Shown piece by piece: positions 33,718-45,491 of a stretch of DNA of 64,000 bases. Under the pieces are notes generated by a model. It saw only the letters and a list, made by a program, of their open reading frames with translations, was not told where the DNA came from and ran no database searches. The stretch is from Antrodiella citrinella. Its lineage: Eukaryota; Basidiomycota; Agaricomycetes; Polyporales; Steccherinaceae. The stretch spans positions 124,001 through 188,000 of the forward strand of contig SGPM01000006.1 in assembly GCA_004802725.1 (NCBI GenBank), given 5' to 3'. Every line of letters begins with the position of its first letter. The first letter of the stretch is position 1. A program made the position numbers and the translations under genes.

Positions 33718-35032
33718 CTATCTGCTTTCTGGTCCCTCCTTTCCGCCAGCAATATCCACCTCACTGGTGGGGGCAGTTAACTTCGGTTGGGACACTTCTC
33801 CATTGGAAGGCCGTGCTGGGCCGTTACCGGAAGCAGAACCAGGGCGAGGACTAGGCGACGAGCTGCCGACCGCCACACGTTGGTCCAGTGCTTTCAAAGC
33901 CATTGCCCTGAAATATACTTAGTACATGTAGCCATTTTGTCCATATACTACTCACCGTCTCCGCTCTGCTTCTGCACGTGCGCCACCAGGCACTTGGGTA
34001 TACCCCGCTTCGACGTCTGACGACGAACCCAATGGGATCAAATGGAACCTCGAGGCTATGGTATATGCCGTGTTGGCGAGGAGGGTAATTGGTGTGCTAG
34101 AGAAGGGTTCAAATCGATCAAACACTGCTGCTGTCATACTGGGGCAGAACAACTTACTGAATAAATGGTGGGAACCAGCCAACGAATGCGAATGTTTCGC
34201 TCCTATCTCCGTAAGCTACACCTCCCACGACATTGTCGTTATTTTTCTTGTAGAACCTTAGCCACAGGTAAGATACCAGCCATCCAAATTGAATGACGAT
34301 CCATGGGGACTGGAAGCCCAGAATGCATAGGACAGTTGACACTGTCACGTATGACATCGGTAATGTCTTTTACAACGCGAGTAAGTCTAGCCCCTCAGGA
34401 TACAAGATCGTACGTGACACACCTTTACACGTGCTTTGATAAACCCAAACAATTGGACTTGATGTTCGGGAATGAGCTGCGTGAATGCAACGAGGACGGC
34501 AATCTGTAGCGCCATCTGCCCATGATATTGCATCCCATAGCTATACAAGATGTCAGACGACAGATGCTTTCGGGAGAATTGAAGTACGCACAGAAACATT
34601 GGGTTCCGCAGCACAAGGAACTCCAGCCAGTTCAGGCCAAATGCGATGATGTTGGATACACCAACCGACACCACGATGAATTTTACCGTCTCTACGGCAC
34701 CATATAGTCTTTCGAGATAGCGGAGAGATGCTGGTATTACAAGGAGTGACAATGCTAACTGGGGTCTCGGGTCAGCACGATACTTAACTAGGACAAGATA
34801 AGCTTACCTCGAATACTGTGGTCTCAACAAAGACAGACGTTACGAACGTCCAAGGATAGAATACACTTTGACCTGGTACAAGGACAAGATACGGAGCTGA
34901 AAATTCTTCACCCCCTCTCCACCACAGGACGTAGTAGAGGAGAGAAGAAAGGATGGTCGCCGCCGTGAATGCACGGGTAACTGGAGGTATTGAAGCAACA
35001 AATTGCAGCGGAGCAGTTGATAGGACAGCCAT
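33718..35032 (-). CDS. TMEM115-like rhomboid-fold Golgi membrane protein (DUF1751)
   Basis: Six exons on the minus strand: 35032-34808, 34758-34592, 34540-34423, 34366-34158, 34096-33956 and 33907-33718, giving 349 aa. Family marks are PGQSVFYPWTFVTSVFVETT near TM2-TM3, SLRYLERLYGAVETVKF, FLVLRNP and SPWIVIQFGWLVSYLWLRFY, followed by a hydrophilic Ser/Pro-rich tail. About six transmembrane helices form a rhomboid-like fold without the protease Ser-His pair, as in TMEM115 and the yeast homologue YOL107W. The human protein resides in the Golgi, affects retrograde transport and contacts the COG complex. A longer frame upstream starts only with TTG. The gene is divergent from FAM32A, with about 260 bp between start codons. 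Confidence 0.8.
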
Positions 35033-35294
35033 GACGAGAAACTTAGTCGAAAGCAATTACGGACTACTTTCTGGTGTGAAGACGAGACCAGTCCTATGGC
35101 AGTAGAAGCAGCGAACCTGTGAGTGCCAGTGAGAGGTAGCCAGGTGAACACCGTGGCTGGCGAAGGCGTCGGTCGGGATGGCTCGTGTCACAAACCGTGT
35201 TCAACCGCCCAAAAGCGTGACGGTAACGCGCTTACAATTCAGGCGCACAGTCGTGACAATTGTGACACGCTTGCTCTTCGTCTCATTGGCCTCG

Positions 35295-35852
35295 ATGTCT
35301 GACTACGACTATCGCCCCGGGGGCTCTTTGAAGCTCAAGGGCGGGGTCCTAGACGGCGGTATCGTCAAGAAGTAAGTATACAAGTCTATTCCACCGTTCG
35401 TTGCTCATGTTTCGTCAGGAAGAAAAAATCCAAGTCCAAGTCGAAAGACAAGGATGTGCCGGAAGCCAACGACAATGACACCTTGAAGGAGTTGGACATG
35501 CTGGCCAAGGATGTTGGTTCCGGGTCAGGTTCCGGGTCAGGGAGCAGGCATGACTCCCCTGCTACTGTTAGCACCGACAAGAAGACGGATGCTGAGAAGC
35601 GGTTCGAGGAGGTGCAGAGGAAGCGGGTGCGTTAAGTGTAGCGTTCACACGAGAGCAATAGCTGATCATCATGCAGCTTGCACAACGAGTTGCCAAGCTT
35701 GCTACTACCACGCATAAGGATAGGGTAGCGGAATTCAACAACAAACTTGAGGCTCTCAGTGAGCACCATGATATCCCGAAAGTGAGTCTTCTGAATTTCA
35801 GAGTGTACGTGATCGTTTCTGATTTGTGTGTAAACAGGTTGGCCCTGGATAA
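35295..35852 (+). CDS. FAM32A-like protein (DUF1754)
   Basis: Four exons: 35295-35371, 35419-35626, 35677-35781 and 35838-35852, giving 134 aa. The N-terminus SDYDYRPGGSLKLKGGVLDG, a Lys-rich nuclear-type segment, and the C-terminal core AEKRFEEVQRKRLAQRVAKL, THKDRVAEFNNKLEALSEHH and DIPKVGPG are the complete FAM32A signature. The human protein sits in the late spliceosome, where its C-terminus helps dock the 3' splice site; a similar role is inferred here. The final exon is 15 nt and encodes VGPG plus stop. The ATG at 35295 matches the conserved N-terminus; the longer frame upstream is a shadow. Confidence 0.9.
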
Positions 35853-36159
35853 CCCTGCTTTTCCGTCGCATCGCGTTCTCAATATGTTACTCTTGTGCCG
35901 CCCTCTTTGCATGTTTCGTGCAATATCATCCTCGCGAGGAGCAAACCCGTTGCTTTTCTGGTAGTATTGCAGGCTCGACATGTACTACAAGTTTAGGGTT
36001 GTTTGTGACAGCCGATTTACGTGCCTAAATATATTAGTGTTTTGCCATGTATTTGTACATCCCATGACGGAACAAGCATTATCGGCAGGTGTTGATTGGT
36101 AGCGTGGCTCACTTGCTTTCGTTGCATCTTTCTTTCATGCCACAACCTCCGTCCTCATC
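35853..36159. other. Intergenic region
   Basis: About 300 bp holding the 3' end of FAM32A and the promoter of the DDT-domain gene. A few short tracts and no recognised motif. Confidence 0.3.
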
Positions 36160-38250
36160 ATGAAAGCTGATACTACCGAAAGACATGACAAGAAGGCTCA
36201 TGTATGTCCTCCCTCAAACGCCACACATCCTCGGGATAGATGGGAGTCCCTATTCGTGTATGGCTTCATCTACAAGTTTACACAACTGCGAGGAAAGGTG
36301 GAGGGGCTAGAGACACCCATGGAGTACGTCTGAATCAGTTTATGAAGCATATTCCACCCCTCTGATGATCAGGAAAACGCGTTCAGCTTCGAGGATGCAT
36401 TGCTTTCGCCAGAGGCCAACCCTGTAATGACCCAGATACTCTCGCGATTCGTGCTGAATCTACGTTCACAGACGCGTAACTTGAGGTGAGAACGTGTTGT
36501 TTGCTCGTTTGCGGACATTGACATCGTCCTTCCTTTGTTTTACACGTCGCAGCTCCGATGTCATCTCATCCACTGTCTCCTCACTTTTCCAAGAGTACTT
36601 CAAGAATAACGAGCATTCCATCTTCTGGGATGAGGAATATAGGACCAATATCGACCCATTTCAGGGAGAGAACTCTAATTTCTGGGGGGCGGATTGGGAC
36701 TTCAAAGTGAGCAACCTGTGGTCCTTTGTTTTCATGATGCATTTATCCACGCATACGACGCGTTTTTCCAGCTCAAGGTGCTGCGTCAGCTGGTCGAATG
36801 GCAACTGTGTCATTGCAACGAGATCAAACTACGCATTGACCGTGCGTGGGGCGTGATACACAACAAGCACAAGAAAATGGAGACGACCTCCGCGCCACCG
36901 CCCGCCGACGACCCAAACAGTATGGAGAACTTACAGCTCATACCTTTGGGGCAGGATCAACAGCGCAAACGATATTGGATCATCGATGGTCCGTGCACTT
37001 CTCTCTCTTCCTCCCCATGAACCATGGCTATTTGTGTATATTTGCCGAGAATGTTGTCATACTCGGCAGATTGCGGTGCTTTCACGCCTTGTATGCCCTT
37101 TCCTTTGAAACACGCAGCTAACCTGGCTCGTTACCCTGCTTTATAGCCTCGTACCGCGTGTATCTATCAACAAATCCGTGGAAAATCACCGCAACATTTC
37201 AAGCTCTAACCTCATCAGGCGCAGAATATACCTCCCTGATAGAACGGTTGAAGGCCTCTGTACCCTCCGGACCAAAAGCTAGTGGAAAGATGAGCAAACT
37301 AGAAATTGGCCATTTGGCGCTCATAAAAGCCCTCGAAGACCGGATTCCTGATATTGATGCCGAGATTGCGGTTAGTGTTGCTACCAATCACTTGATAACC
37401 ACGTCGTATTTGCATTCGAGGATCGAAACGGTACTAAAGACATTAACAGCGAATCCAACGAGCCCGCAAGAAGATACAACAGCGTCACTTGCTGATCGCG
37501 CAAGCCGAGGTCAGAGAAACTCGTACAAGACGGAGAGCTGCGCGGGTGGACTACGCCTATCTCAATGACCCGGACACGGAGGTACGTGGCTCGAGCTGGC
37601 CCCTTCGTGTAGCACTCAAGGCATTTTCACAGGATGACGGAGACGAGTATGTCGACCGTGAAGATCAGGATATAGATGACGATGACGCCTTCATGCACGA
37701 TGGACCATCGAATGGACGTCGCCGGTCCACACGATCCACACGTACAGGTGGTAATGGTCTTTCAGCCGCGGATGAATGGCGAGGCGAACGACGCTCAACG
37801 AGGCTTGGAGCTCCAGTGGACACGATCCCCAATGAGCCGCCTCCCAAGCGAGCTCGTACGGTGGAAAGCACAAGCTCAGGTGATGCTCAACCTTCGGCAG
37901 CCTCATCGTCCGCAGGGAACAGTTTGAAAATAAAAGTCGGTGGTGCTGCCGCCATTAAACCTACAGAGACAGCGGTGGAAGCAATAGCGGGGAAGAAGAA
38001 GAGCAAGTTCTGGTTCTACGCTGTCGAACCGGTAGCCGGACAATCCGCCGCGCCGACCTCCGTTGCACCATCCACATCGACAGCACTGGGGCGGGACGTG
38101 CATATGGCTGATGACCTTCGCAACGGCTTCACCACGGATGACGGGGACGCCGAACTCCCACCCCCATCGGAAAGTAATACAAACGGAGATCTAGCTGAGA
38201 AGAGCGTAGAAAGGAGCTTATCACCGTCGAACATGGACGAATCGCCTTGA
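36160..38250 (+). CDS. DDT/WHIM-type chromatin-remodeling factor
   Basis: Seven exons: 36160-36323, 36387-36485, 36553-36706, 36772-36988, 37147-37370, 37450-37581 and 37633-38250, giving 535 aa. The N-terminus has a DDT-like helical domain (RWESLFVYGFIYKFTQLRG, FEDALLSPE, ILSRFVLNLR). This is followed by WHIM-like blocks (VLRQLVEWQLCHCNEIKLRI, AWGVIHNKH, LIPLGQDQQRKRYWIID, YLSTNPWKITATFQ), a coiled segment (RIQRARKKIQQRHLL) and a long acidic, Ser-rich disordered tail with basic NLS-like clusters (PPKRARTVE). DDT plus WHIM proteins are accessory subunits of ISWI-type remodelers that read linker length. Which complex this joins is not shown by the sequence. The tail includes KKKSKFWFYAVEP, probably a short docking motif. 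Confidence 0.7.
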
Positions 38251-38762
38251 TTGGTGGTCGGCCTCGGACTCACTAGAGATCATAACCCCTTGGTTCATTT
38301 TCAAGGTATCTCAATGCATATTATCCTCACCAGCACATCATCATGGTCGTCCATCCACTCTTTCACTCTTCCAATGTCTAGCATAAGCATATTCAATAGT
38401 AATCGTTCTGCTAATTACTCAAAGAGACGAGGGATAAACCGAGCAAGTATATAAATGCAACGGTGACAACTGCACCGAAACCAATGCCTTTCTCTTTAGT
38501 GATGTTCTGCTGCTTGTCATCTCTCACGATGTCCAGCTTTGCTGCCCTGAGAGGAGGTGCTTTCTGTTTGTGTGAACCGCTGAAGGTTGTGGTGGTCACG
38601 AGCGTCTGTTTTTAGCTCAGTGATCTAGGCGCTTAATATATTGTACTCGATCAGCCTCGGCCAGCCTGCTCACTTGGTTCTTACCAAGGTTCTTACGAGC
38701 CTTGCTCGGACTCACTCTCCCCTCCTCATTCCCCCGTCCTTCCTCTCGACTGTCATATCTGC
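38251..38762. promoter_or_regulatory. MIP promoter region
   Basis: 512 bp between the DDT-domain gene stop and the MIP start codon at 38763. Apart from the small minus-strand candidate exon at 38411-38613, nothing is supported. Pyrimidine-rich DNA precedes the MIP ATG. Confidence 0.35.
38411..38613 (-). CDS. Possible exon of a small tail-anchored protein
   Basis: A minus-strand open frame ends at 38411 with a clear C-terminal hydrophobic helix (GIGFGAVVTVAFIYLLGLSL), preceded by the basic sequence DDKQQNITKEK, a layout recalling SERP/RAMP4-type ER proteins. It has no ATG; it starts right after a possible AG acceptor near 38613, so an upstream exon would be needed, and I could not find one securely. 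It lies head to head with MIP. Treat as a candidate. Confidence 0.35.
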
Positions 38763-41252
38763 ATGATTTCCGGAAGAAATGCCCTCGCAAGTGCAACACG
38801 ACCCCCTTTCAGGTTTCGCGGATGCTTGCACGCCAAGAAGGAGCAGTCCAGGCAGCTCGCACGATCAGCTCTCGCGCTCAGTAGACCCGCACCTGGCACC
38901 AGTGATGACACCGACATGATAGCAAGCTTCGACCATCCTCATTCCTTCTTCAACTCATCCCCACTCTCCCCCTCCGGCCTTTTCAACCATAAATTTCTGT
39001 CTACGCCTAATGCTTTCAGGGCGCTCTCCGAATCCACTCTCAGGCGAGCTGAGATCTTAACACATCGGATTTCGAGGGCACGGGAGTCTCCACACGAAAT
39101 GGGACAGGTTGTCAAGAACCTGGACAGACTCAGCGACATGCTTTGTGGCGTTATTGACCTCGCCGAACTTATTCGGAATGCACACCCAGACCCGAATTGG
39201 ACGCAAAGCGCGGAGGAGGTCTACGACCACCTGTGTCAGTTCATGAATGTCCTGAACACACACTTGGAGTTGTATGAGGTGGATTTCTTTTCATGACTAT
39301 GGGTTGTCGGTCGGTTGACGTATAACCTGTAGGTTCTCCGAGCCGTTCTCTCCGACCCCGAGCTCGTCAAATCTCTCAGCCGCGAGGCCCATGAGACCGC
39401 ACTCATATTCTGGCGAGATTTCGAGAAATCTGGTGTCACTCTCCCCGCTTCTCAGCGTGAGAAGTTTGTCACGCTTTCGTCCGAGATTCTCTCTCTAGGT
39501 CGCCAGTTTCTCGTAGAGACGTCGAGTGCCCGACCTCCTGCCGCCATCAAGCCCTCTGAGCTGCAGGGTCTGAAGGATAAAGGCATGGGGGAACGTATAC
39601 GATTGCAGGCGAAGTTTACGCAACGTGATATTCTGGTATACCCGGGTTCCCTGCAGGCGCAGATGATCATGCATTCTGCTCCGGAAGAGGAACCTCGGCG
39701 GAAGATATACATGGCAGCGAATACAAGCACACCGTCACAACTGCAGACGTTAGAGTCCCTGCTCTACGCACGCGGGCAGCTCGCACAGCTAGTGGGGACG
39801 CAGAGCTATGCCCATATGGCCCTTGGTGACAAGATGGCCAAATCTCCCGGTACGTTCGACCAAAATCCTCTTTGGATTCGTCACTTACATATCCACACAG
39901 AGAATGTTCAACATTTCCTAGATGCTCTTCTGGACCATACACATCCCTATGCACGACAAGCACTACGTGCTCTTAGTCAACGAAAGCAAGCACATTTGAA
40001 CACACCACCACTCCCTACTATACAGGCTTGGGATAGAGACTTTTATTGCCCGCCCGAACCTCCGGCGCCACCACTATCGTTACCCCCTCTCACGCTCGGG
40101 ACAGTTTTCATGGGACTCTCACGTTTGTTCCGTAATCTTTACGGAGTCTCATTCCGCCCGGTGGATGTTGCGCCAGGAGAAGTATGGCATTCAGACGTTC
40201 GTAAGCTAGAAGTCGTAGACGAAGAAACGGGGACCTTAGGCTGGATATATGCCGACCTCTTTGCACGACGCGGGAAACCTGGTGGTGCGGCACACTATAC
40301 CGTCCGTTGCTCTCGACGGACAGATGACGATGACGAGGCTGGTGATATTCAGTTCTACGATGCGTCAGCGAGGGACCAGGAGGTTGTGCGGGTGTCGAAG
40401 GAGTTTGACTTCGCACAGCGGACACGTATACCTGGTTCAGACGGTATCTTCCAGTTGCCGGTCGTGGTGCTGCTTTGTGAGTTCACAAGACCGTCTGCTT
40501 CCCGAGGAGCCACCATCCTCGCCTGGCACGAAGTATTGACCTTATTCCACGAAATGGGTCATGCGATGCATTGTGAGTCCTATTTGATTGCTGTCTTTTT
40601 CTACGACACTCACGCATCTCTCTCAGCAATGATCGGCCGTACTGAATACCAGAACGTCTCCGGTACACGTTGCGCCACTGACTTCGTTGAACTCCCCTCC
40701 ATCCTCATGGAACACTTCCTCACCTCTCCCTCGGTCCTCTCCCTCTTTGACATCGACCAGACACCCGTCCCCGAGGCCGGAAACTACCACAACGATCCCT
40801 GCCTCTCTATCGACACTCACACTCAGATACTCTTCGCCGCTCTGGACCAGATTTACCACTCCCCCGCCGCATTGGACTCGGGCTTTGACTCGACTACGGC
40901 ATTGGCGAAGTTGTACGACCAGCGGGGCTTGATCCCGTACGTCCCTGGTACGTCGTGGCAGACACAATTCGGCCATCTATTTGGATATGGCGCTACGTAT
41001 TACTCTTACTTGTTTGACCGTGCTATCGCGTCGCGGGTGTGGCGTAAGTTGTTCGCGCACGATCCACTGAACAGGGAGACGGGGGAGAAGTACAAGAGCG
41101 AGGTGTTGAGGCATGGTGGTGCCAAGGACCCTTGGCACATGGTTGGTGGTTTGCTGGACGCACCGGAATTAATAAGTGGGGACGCGGCGGCTATGGCTGA
41201 GGTTGGTAGATGGAAGATTGAGGATGAGGTTTTGTTACCTGGAAGACATTAG
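38763..41252 (+). CDS. MIP: Mitochondrial intermediate peptidase (M3 metallopeptidase), MAT-A marker gene
   Basis: Four exons: 38763-39278, 39333-39849, 39901-40572 and 40627-41252, giving 776 aa. The N-terminus is Arg/Ser-rich as in matrix proteins. The zinc motif HEMGHAMH, at about residues 560-568, is the H-E-x-x-H signature of the M3 family, followed by [13 protein letters not shown], which supplies the third zinc ligand (Glu). Further marks are [16 protein letters not shown] and [12 protein letters not shown] removes an octapeptide from certain imported mitochondrial precursors after the matrix peptidase cut. The intron at 39850-39900 is 51 nt and would also read through in frame; splicing gives the better junction. 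MIP lies beside the homeodomain genes in most agaricomycete A loci, and here its 3' end faces HD2 across about 370 bp. Confidence 0.95.
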
Positions 41253-41620
41253 ATACACAAAGAAATGCTTCGCGAAGTATCATATATTTTCAGTCAATTG
41301 TAGCCTTGTCATCCGCTCTAGAGGCTGGCGCGTTCGCAAGCGCACGTTTTCTGCTCCGAACGGATTGGCCACGCGAGTCTAGTCCATATGCTACCTTGGA
41401 GCACCTTTCAAATAATATACAACAAATTTATCGAACATCTCGACTATTTTCGCTTCTGTAAAATATCGCGTACATATATGATAATGATAGGAGAATGAAC
41501 GAGGCATAATGCATGGAAGTGGAGACGCAATGCGAAGAAGGGTGATCATGAAGCAAGGAATGCGGACGAGAGCATAAAGGGCACGGTGTAATCATGATGA
41601 AATGTGATGAGGGAGAACGT
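41253..41620. other. Convergent 3' region between MIP and HD2
   Basis: 368 bp, A/T-rich relative to the flanking genes (for example around 41260-41290 and 41405-41480). Both neighbouring genes end here, so it probably contains their two polyadenylation regions. No other feature. Confidence 0.35.
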
Positions 41621-43335
41621 TCAACAAGTAGACGAATGAGTTCGTAGACTGCCAGAACGAAATGAGTAGGACGAAGAAACCTCGTCGAAGATGCTTGATG
41701 ACAGCGCATGAGGCAATGAAGGCACGGGCGAAGCATTTTTGACGAACGACCTCGCTGTGGAAGTGGATAAAGGAGTGAGAGGTCCAACGCTGGAATCAAC
41801 ACTCGAGGATGAAGAGGTGCTGCGCGACGAAGCAACAGACGATAAGGAGGATGAGCGCGAAGAATATGGTAAGCAGGGAGATCGTGACTCAGATCGCCGT
41901 GCGTGTCTTGTCGCAAAGGGGACTGCAACAGGCCCGGTACCTGCGGTCGAGGAAGAGTACTCTAAGCCAGCTTGTCGGGCGGAGGAGAAAGGAACACAAA
42001 TGGGAAGAGTGTGTGACTTCCTGGGCCCCTTTGACCTTGAGGCGGGAGATGGACCAACTGCGTTTACCAACGTGGCCACAGGCTGGGCGCGGGATAACGC
42101 GGTAGCCGTACGGATGAGAGCGGGGATTGGTGCGTGAGGAAGAACAAGTGCAAAGGAAGGTAAAGAGTTATAGCTTGCGGATGTGGCTGACGACAGGGAG
42201 AGGCTGGCCATCTGAGTAGTGAGCTCTTCTATATCCCCAGAGGACCCTATGACGGGGTTCATGACATATTTGCGTGGCCAAGGGGTTTGGAAGGAGCCCA
42301 CACCTTTCCTACACGGAAAAGGATCTACATCGCATAAAGGAGGATACGGAGTGGGGAACGAATGACCAGGTCGCGTGATTTCAATGGTGCTGTCATCCAA
42401 TTGCCTGGATATATCCAACGGAGTAGCGACCTGAATGAAGCGACATTTCAGCGCGTGCATTACTTTCAGACAAGAAGTACGAACCTCTGATGAAGACAAC
42501 GTCCGATCCACTTCACATTCTTTGGAACGAGACTCCGATGGCGGCGAAGCTGTCATGGACGCATGGAACTGAGTGGCGAAAGTTGCTGTTCTTCGAAGTG
42601 ATACACCCTCTTTCTTAGAACGCGCCCGTCTATTCTGAAACTGAGAGTCATGATCAGTACTATATCAATTTCATAGGCGACAGAAAACATCATACATACC
42701 CAAGTGTTGACCTGCTTATATTCCATCCCCATCCTGGCAGCAAGACACTCCTTCTCAGCCCGACTAGGGTAAGCGTTGGCAATGAACGCTTGTTCAAGCA
42801 AGAACACAGTCTCCTGGATAAACATCAGCGATAGCAGTCAGACAGCTTGAATAATACTCACAGTCTTGAAAGCAGACCGCTTGTCTACCACGTCCGAACA
42901 AGATGGTCTTTCATGCATGAGGGAAAAGACCTGTTTGTTCATTTCGGAACGCCATCGGGTTGTGGTTTGGTTATAACGATTTATGTAAATGGAGTGACTG
43001 GCAGATACGAATTGATCGATATCGACCGCTCCACCGTCCAGACTTGCACTGAGGAAGGCCTGGCGATACTTGTCTTCGTACAATGTTTTCAGTGATATCG
43101 CCTGATCGAGGTAAGTTCGGTTCAACTTCTCTGCGATGAGGGGAGATAAACCACGAGCGATAAGTTGAGACACGATAGGCTGAGGGGAAGGTATGGTCAA
43201 GAGGTGACTTGAATGCACGGTCTGTGACGATCTAGTGGCGCGAGTTGGGGCTGAGCCAGTCATCCGCACGACGCACAAAGCATTCTGAGCGATTCTTTGC
43301 AAAGAGTCCCGGAATTGGTCGGGCGAGGTCATCAT
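41621..43335 (-). CDS. HD2: HD2 homeodomain mating-type protein
   Basis: Three exons on the minus strand: 43335-42862, 42813-42700 and 42640-41621, giving 535 aa. The homeodomain lies at about residues 150-209. Its recognition helix WFQNRRARSKK is the canonical three-helix type that defines HD2 proteins, and the intron between exons 2 and 3 falls exactly between W and F of this motif. The N-terminal 150 residues are helical and should carry the allele-specific dimerisation region; the C-terminal half is Ser/Pro-rich and disordered. HD2 from one mate pairs with HD1 from another to form the regulator of nuclear pairing and clamp cells. The frame stays open to an ATG at 43455, but a TATA-like element at 43477-43485 makes that start doubtful; I prefer the ATG at 43335. 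Confidence 0.85.
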
Positions 43336-43586
43336 GCAAGGCAGAAAGGAAAGGTGGGCGGAACGAGGACGGTGGGCGGAGGTTGGACGGACAGTGGCAT
43401 GTATGAGTTGTATCATATGAGGAAAGCGTGAGAAAGAGGGACAATGGAGGTTCATTGTCTGAGCGCTAACTGCATTGTTTATACACCTTTGCGTTCAACA
43501 ACTCATTCCCACGGAGGCAGTTATATACAGCCTTTGCTTTGGCCTACTTGTCTCGTCTTTCACCCACTGCTCCCCACTATCTAGCC
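43336..43586. promoter_or_regulatory. Bidirectional promoter of the HD2/HD1 pair
   Basis: The 251 bp between start codons contain two outward-facing TATA-like elements: TTATATACA at 43521-43529 facing HD1, and TGTATAAAC (minus strand, 43477-43485) facing HD2. This spacing is what a divergently transcribed mating-type pair needs. A C/T-rich segment follows on the HD1 side. Confidence 0.5.
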
Positions 43587-45491
43587 ATGGACATCAACGC
43601 TCTCCGAACCCGACTCCGAGAGGCACCCTTCCAATTTCTCTCTGCTGTATCATCCTCCACCTTACTCGACTTTCACCAGGAGTGGCGCTCATTGCATGAA
43701 GATGCGGACAAAGCCTTGCAGTTGTCCTTGCTAGATGATGAAGATGTCTCACTCGTTCATGCAACCGCTACATTGCTTGCTACCATAGGCGAACATTTGT
43801 TGAGAGCCGAGGAGAGGTCAGCGAAGACAACTGCTAGTTTCGTGGACGAGGTCGAGGATGTCTTTGCACGACTCACGATATCCGACATTCATGAGACACT
43901 TCCCTCTCCTATCCGGACTCGAACTGTCCACCGTCCGTCCAGCAGTATTCCCTCGTACAATTCTGCAGCCTACGCCTGGATCTCGCAGAATCTTCACAAC
44001 CCCTACCCTTCTAGCGAGGTGAAAAAGCGTATATCGCGGGACGCAGGCCGTCCTCTTCGCGTCATCACGGATTGGTTCAAAGATGTACGTCGACACATTG
44101 GATGGGTAGCCATGTGCAAGACCCACTTCCAAGGCTCCCGCGCCCTTGCTGTACAAATCGCAACACACGTGTATCTTCACACCAATACCACCCCACATTT
44201 ATCCCCGGACATCGTCTCCCAATTCGAAGCCATCCGTACGTGTCTTCACGATATGTATACCCTGGTAGACGACAGCGGCGATCTGAGTGACTGTAGCGAC
44301 GACTCTTTCACACCCTCCGCTTTGTCGTCACGGATATACACCTCCGATCAGTCACGTTACGCTAGGTCGCGGTCGTCAAGCTCCACCCCATCACTTGTCT
44401 TCTCCACGGATGATGAAGATAATCACTCTTTAGCTTCGTTTAACCTAGACGACGCGCCAGTGAGCCTGGGCAAGCGAAAGAATCATACCGAGGAAGATGA
44501 GTGGCGGCAGTCAAAGCGTAAAAGGTATGTTATTGATTCATTGTGGCCATGCATCTGTGCTGAAGTTCGTTCAGATCCGGATTTTTAAGTGTTGCAAATG
44601 GGATGGTGGAAGATGTCACACCCCCAGCCCCTACCGCTTTGAGCTCTGCCGTTTCGGACTCTCCACTACCAACACAACACATTCCATCTCGAAAGCGTCG
44701 CTTCTCGATTGGTGCGACCGATGGGGACTTCACGGGTTCAACTCCCTCCGTATCGTCGCCTACATGCGACCCTCGGCCTTTGCTCATACCGAAGAGGCGC
44801 CTTTCCGTGTCCGACTCGCAGCCTGCCTCCAAACGTCCATGTCTTCCACCCGCTGTAGGACCGCGAAAGCAAGCTGTATCTACTCCCATCCCCATCGCCT
44901 TTCAATCTACGTCGAACATAGACGATTGGTACCGCACCTTTGAACTACCGGATACATCGTTGTCCGTAGAACTTTTCAATTGGGATCTGGTAGTTGAAAA
45001 TGATGGTACGTCATGCATTGCTTGCAACGGTCAAGTTACTCACCTACCCATCACAGCGTTCCCTTACAGTTCTCTGTTCGATAATATTCTTCAATCGGAT
45101 GGCCAAGATTTATCAAATTTGACGCCATCGACAGTGAGCTATATTTTCTTGATCCCTACGTTGGCATTTGAGATTGACCATTTGACAGGATGCATATCAA
45201 TCGCCCACACCGCTTGATCTAGACGTATCGTCGGCTGTAGACCCCTCAATTCTAGGCATATCATCAGCCTTTACCGAACCACCTCCTACTCAGTTGACGG
45301 CTCCCATATCCACTCCTCCTGGCCCCATCACCGCAACAACAACACCGGTGTTCGATTTTCTCGACGCATTCCTCTCTGCTGTCAATGCTGATTCGGCTGA
45401 GCCGCACACTACGCCCTCGTCGAGTCCATCTGCAGAGCTATCGTTGAACGATACTATCGATCTCTTCGGTGAATCGGTGGTGATGCCCTAG
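43587..45491 (+). CDS. HD1: HD1 homeodomain mating-type protein
   Basis: Four exons: 43587-44524, 44575-45005, 45057-45133 and 45189-45491, giving 582 aa. A helical N-terminus of about 115 residues, expected to carry specificity, is followed by an atypical (TALE-like) homeodomain at about residues 120-173: YAWISQNLHNPYPSSEVKKR then WFKDVRRHIGW. That form, with the NPYP loop and longer spacing, defines HD1. Basic clusters (KRKNH, SKRKR, RKRRFS) form the nuclear localisation signal expected of HD1, and an acidic Ser-rich C-terminus looks like an activation domain. Position 51 of the homeodomain, normally Asn, is Asp here (WFKDVR). HD1 and HD2 from the same haplotype do not activate each other; HD1 from another allele is required. 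Confidence 0.88.

Noticed and set aside
39850..39900. Read-through of the second MIP intron
   Set aside because: It is 51 nt and keeps the frame, but the spliced form gives the conserved AKSPENVQHF junction.
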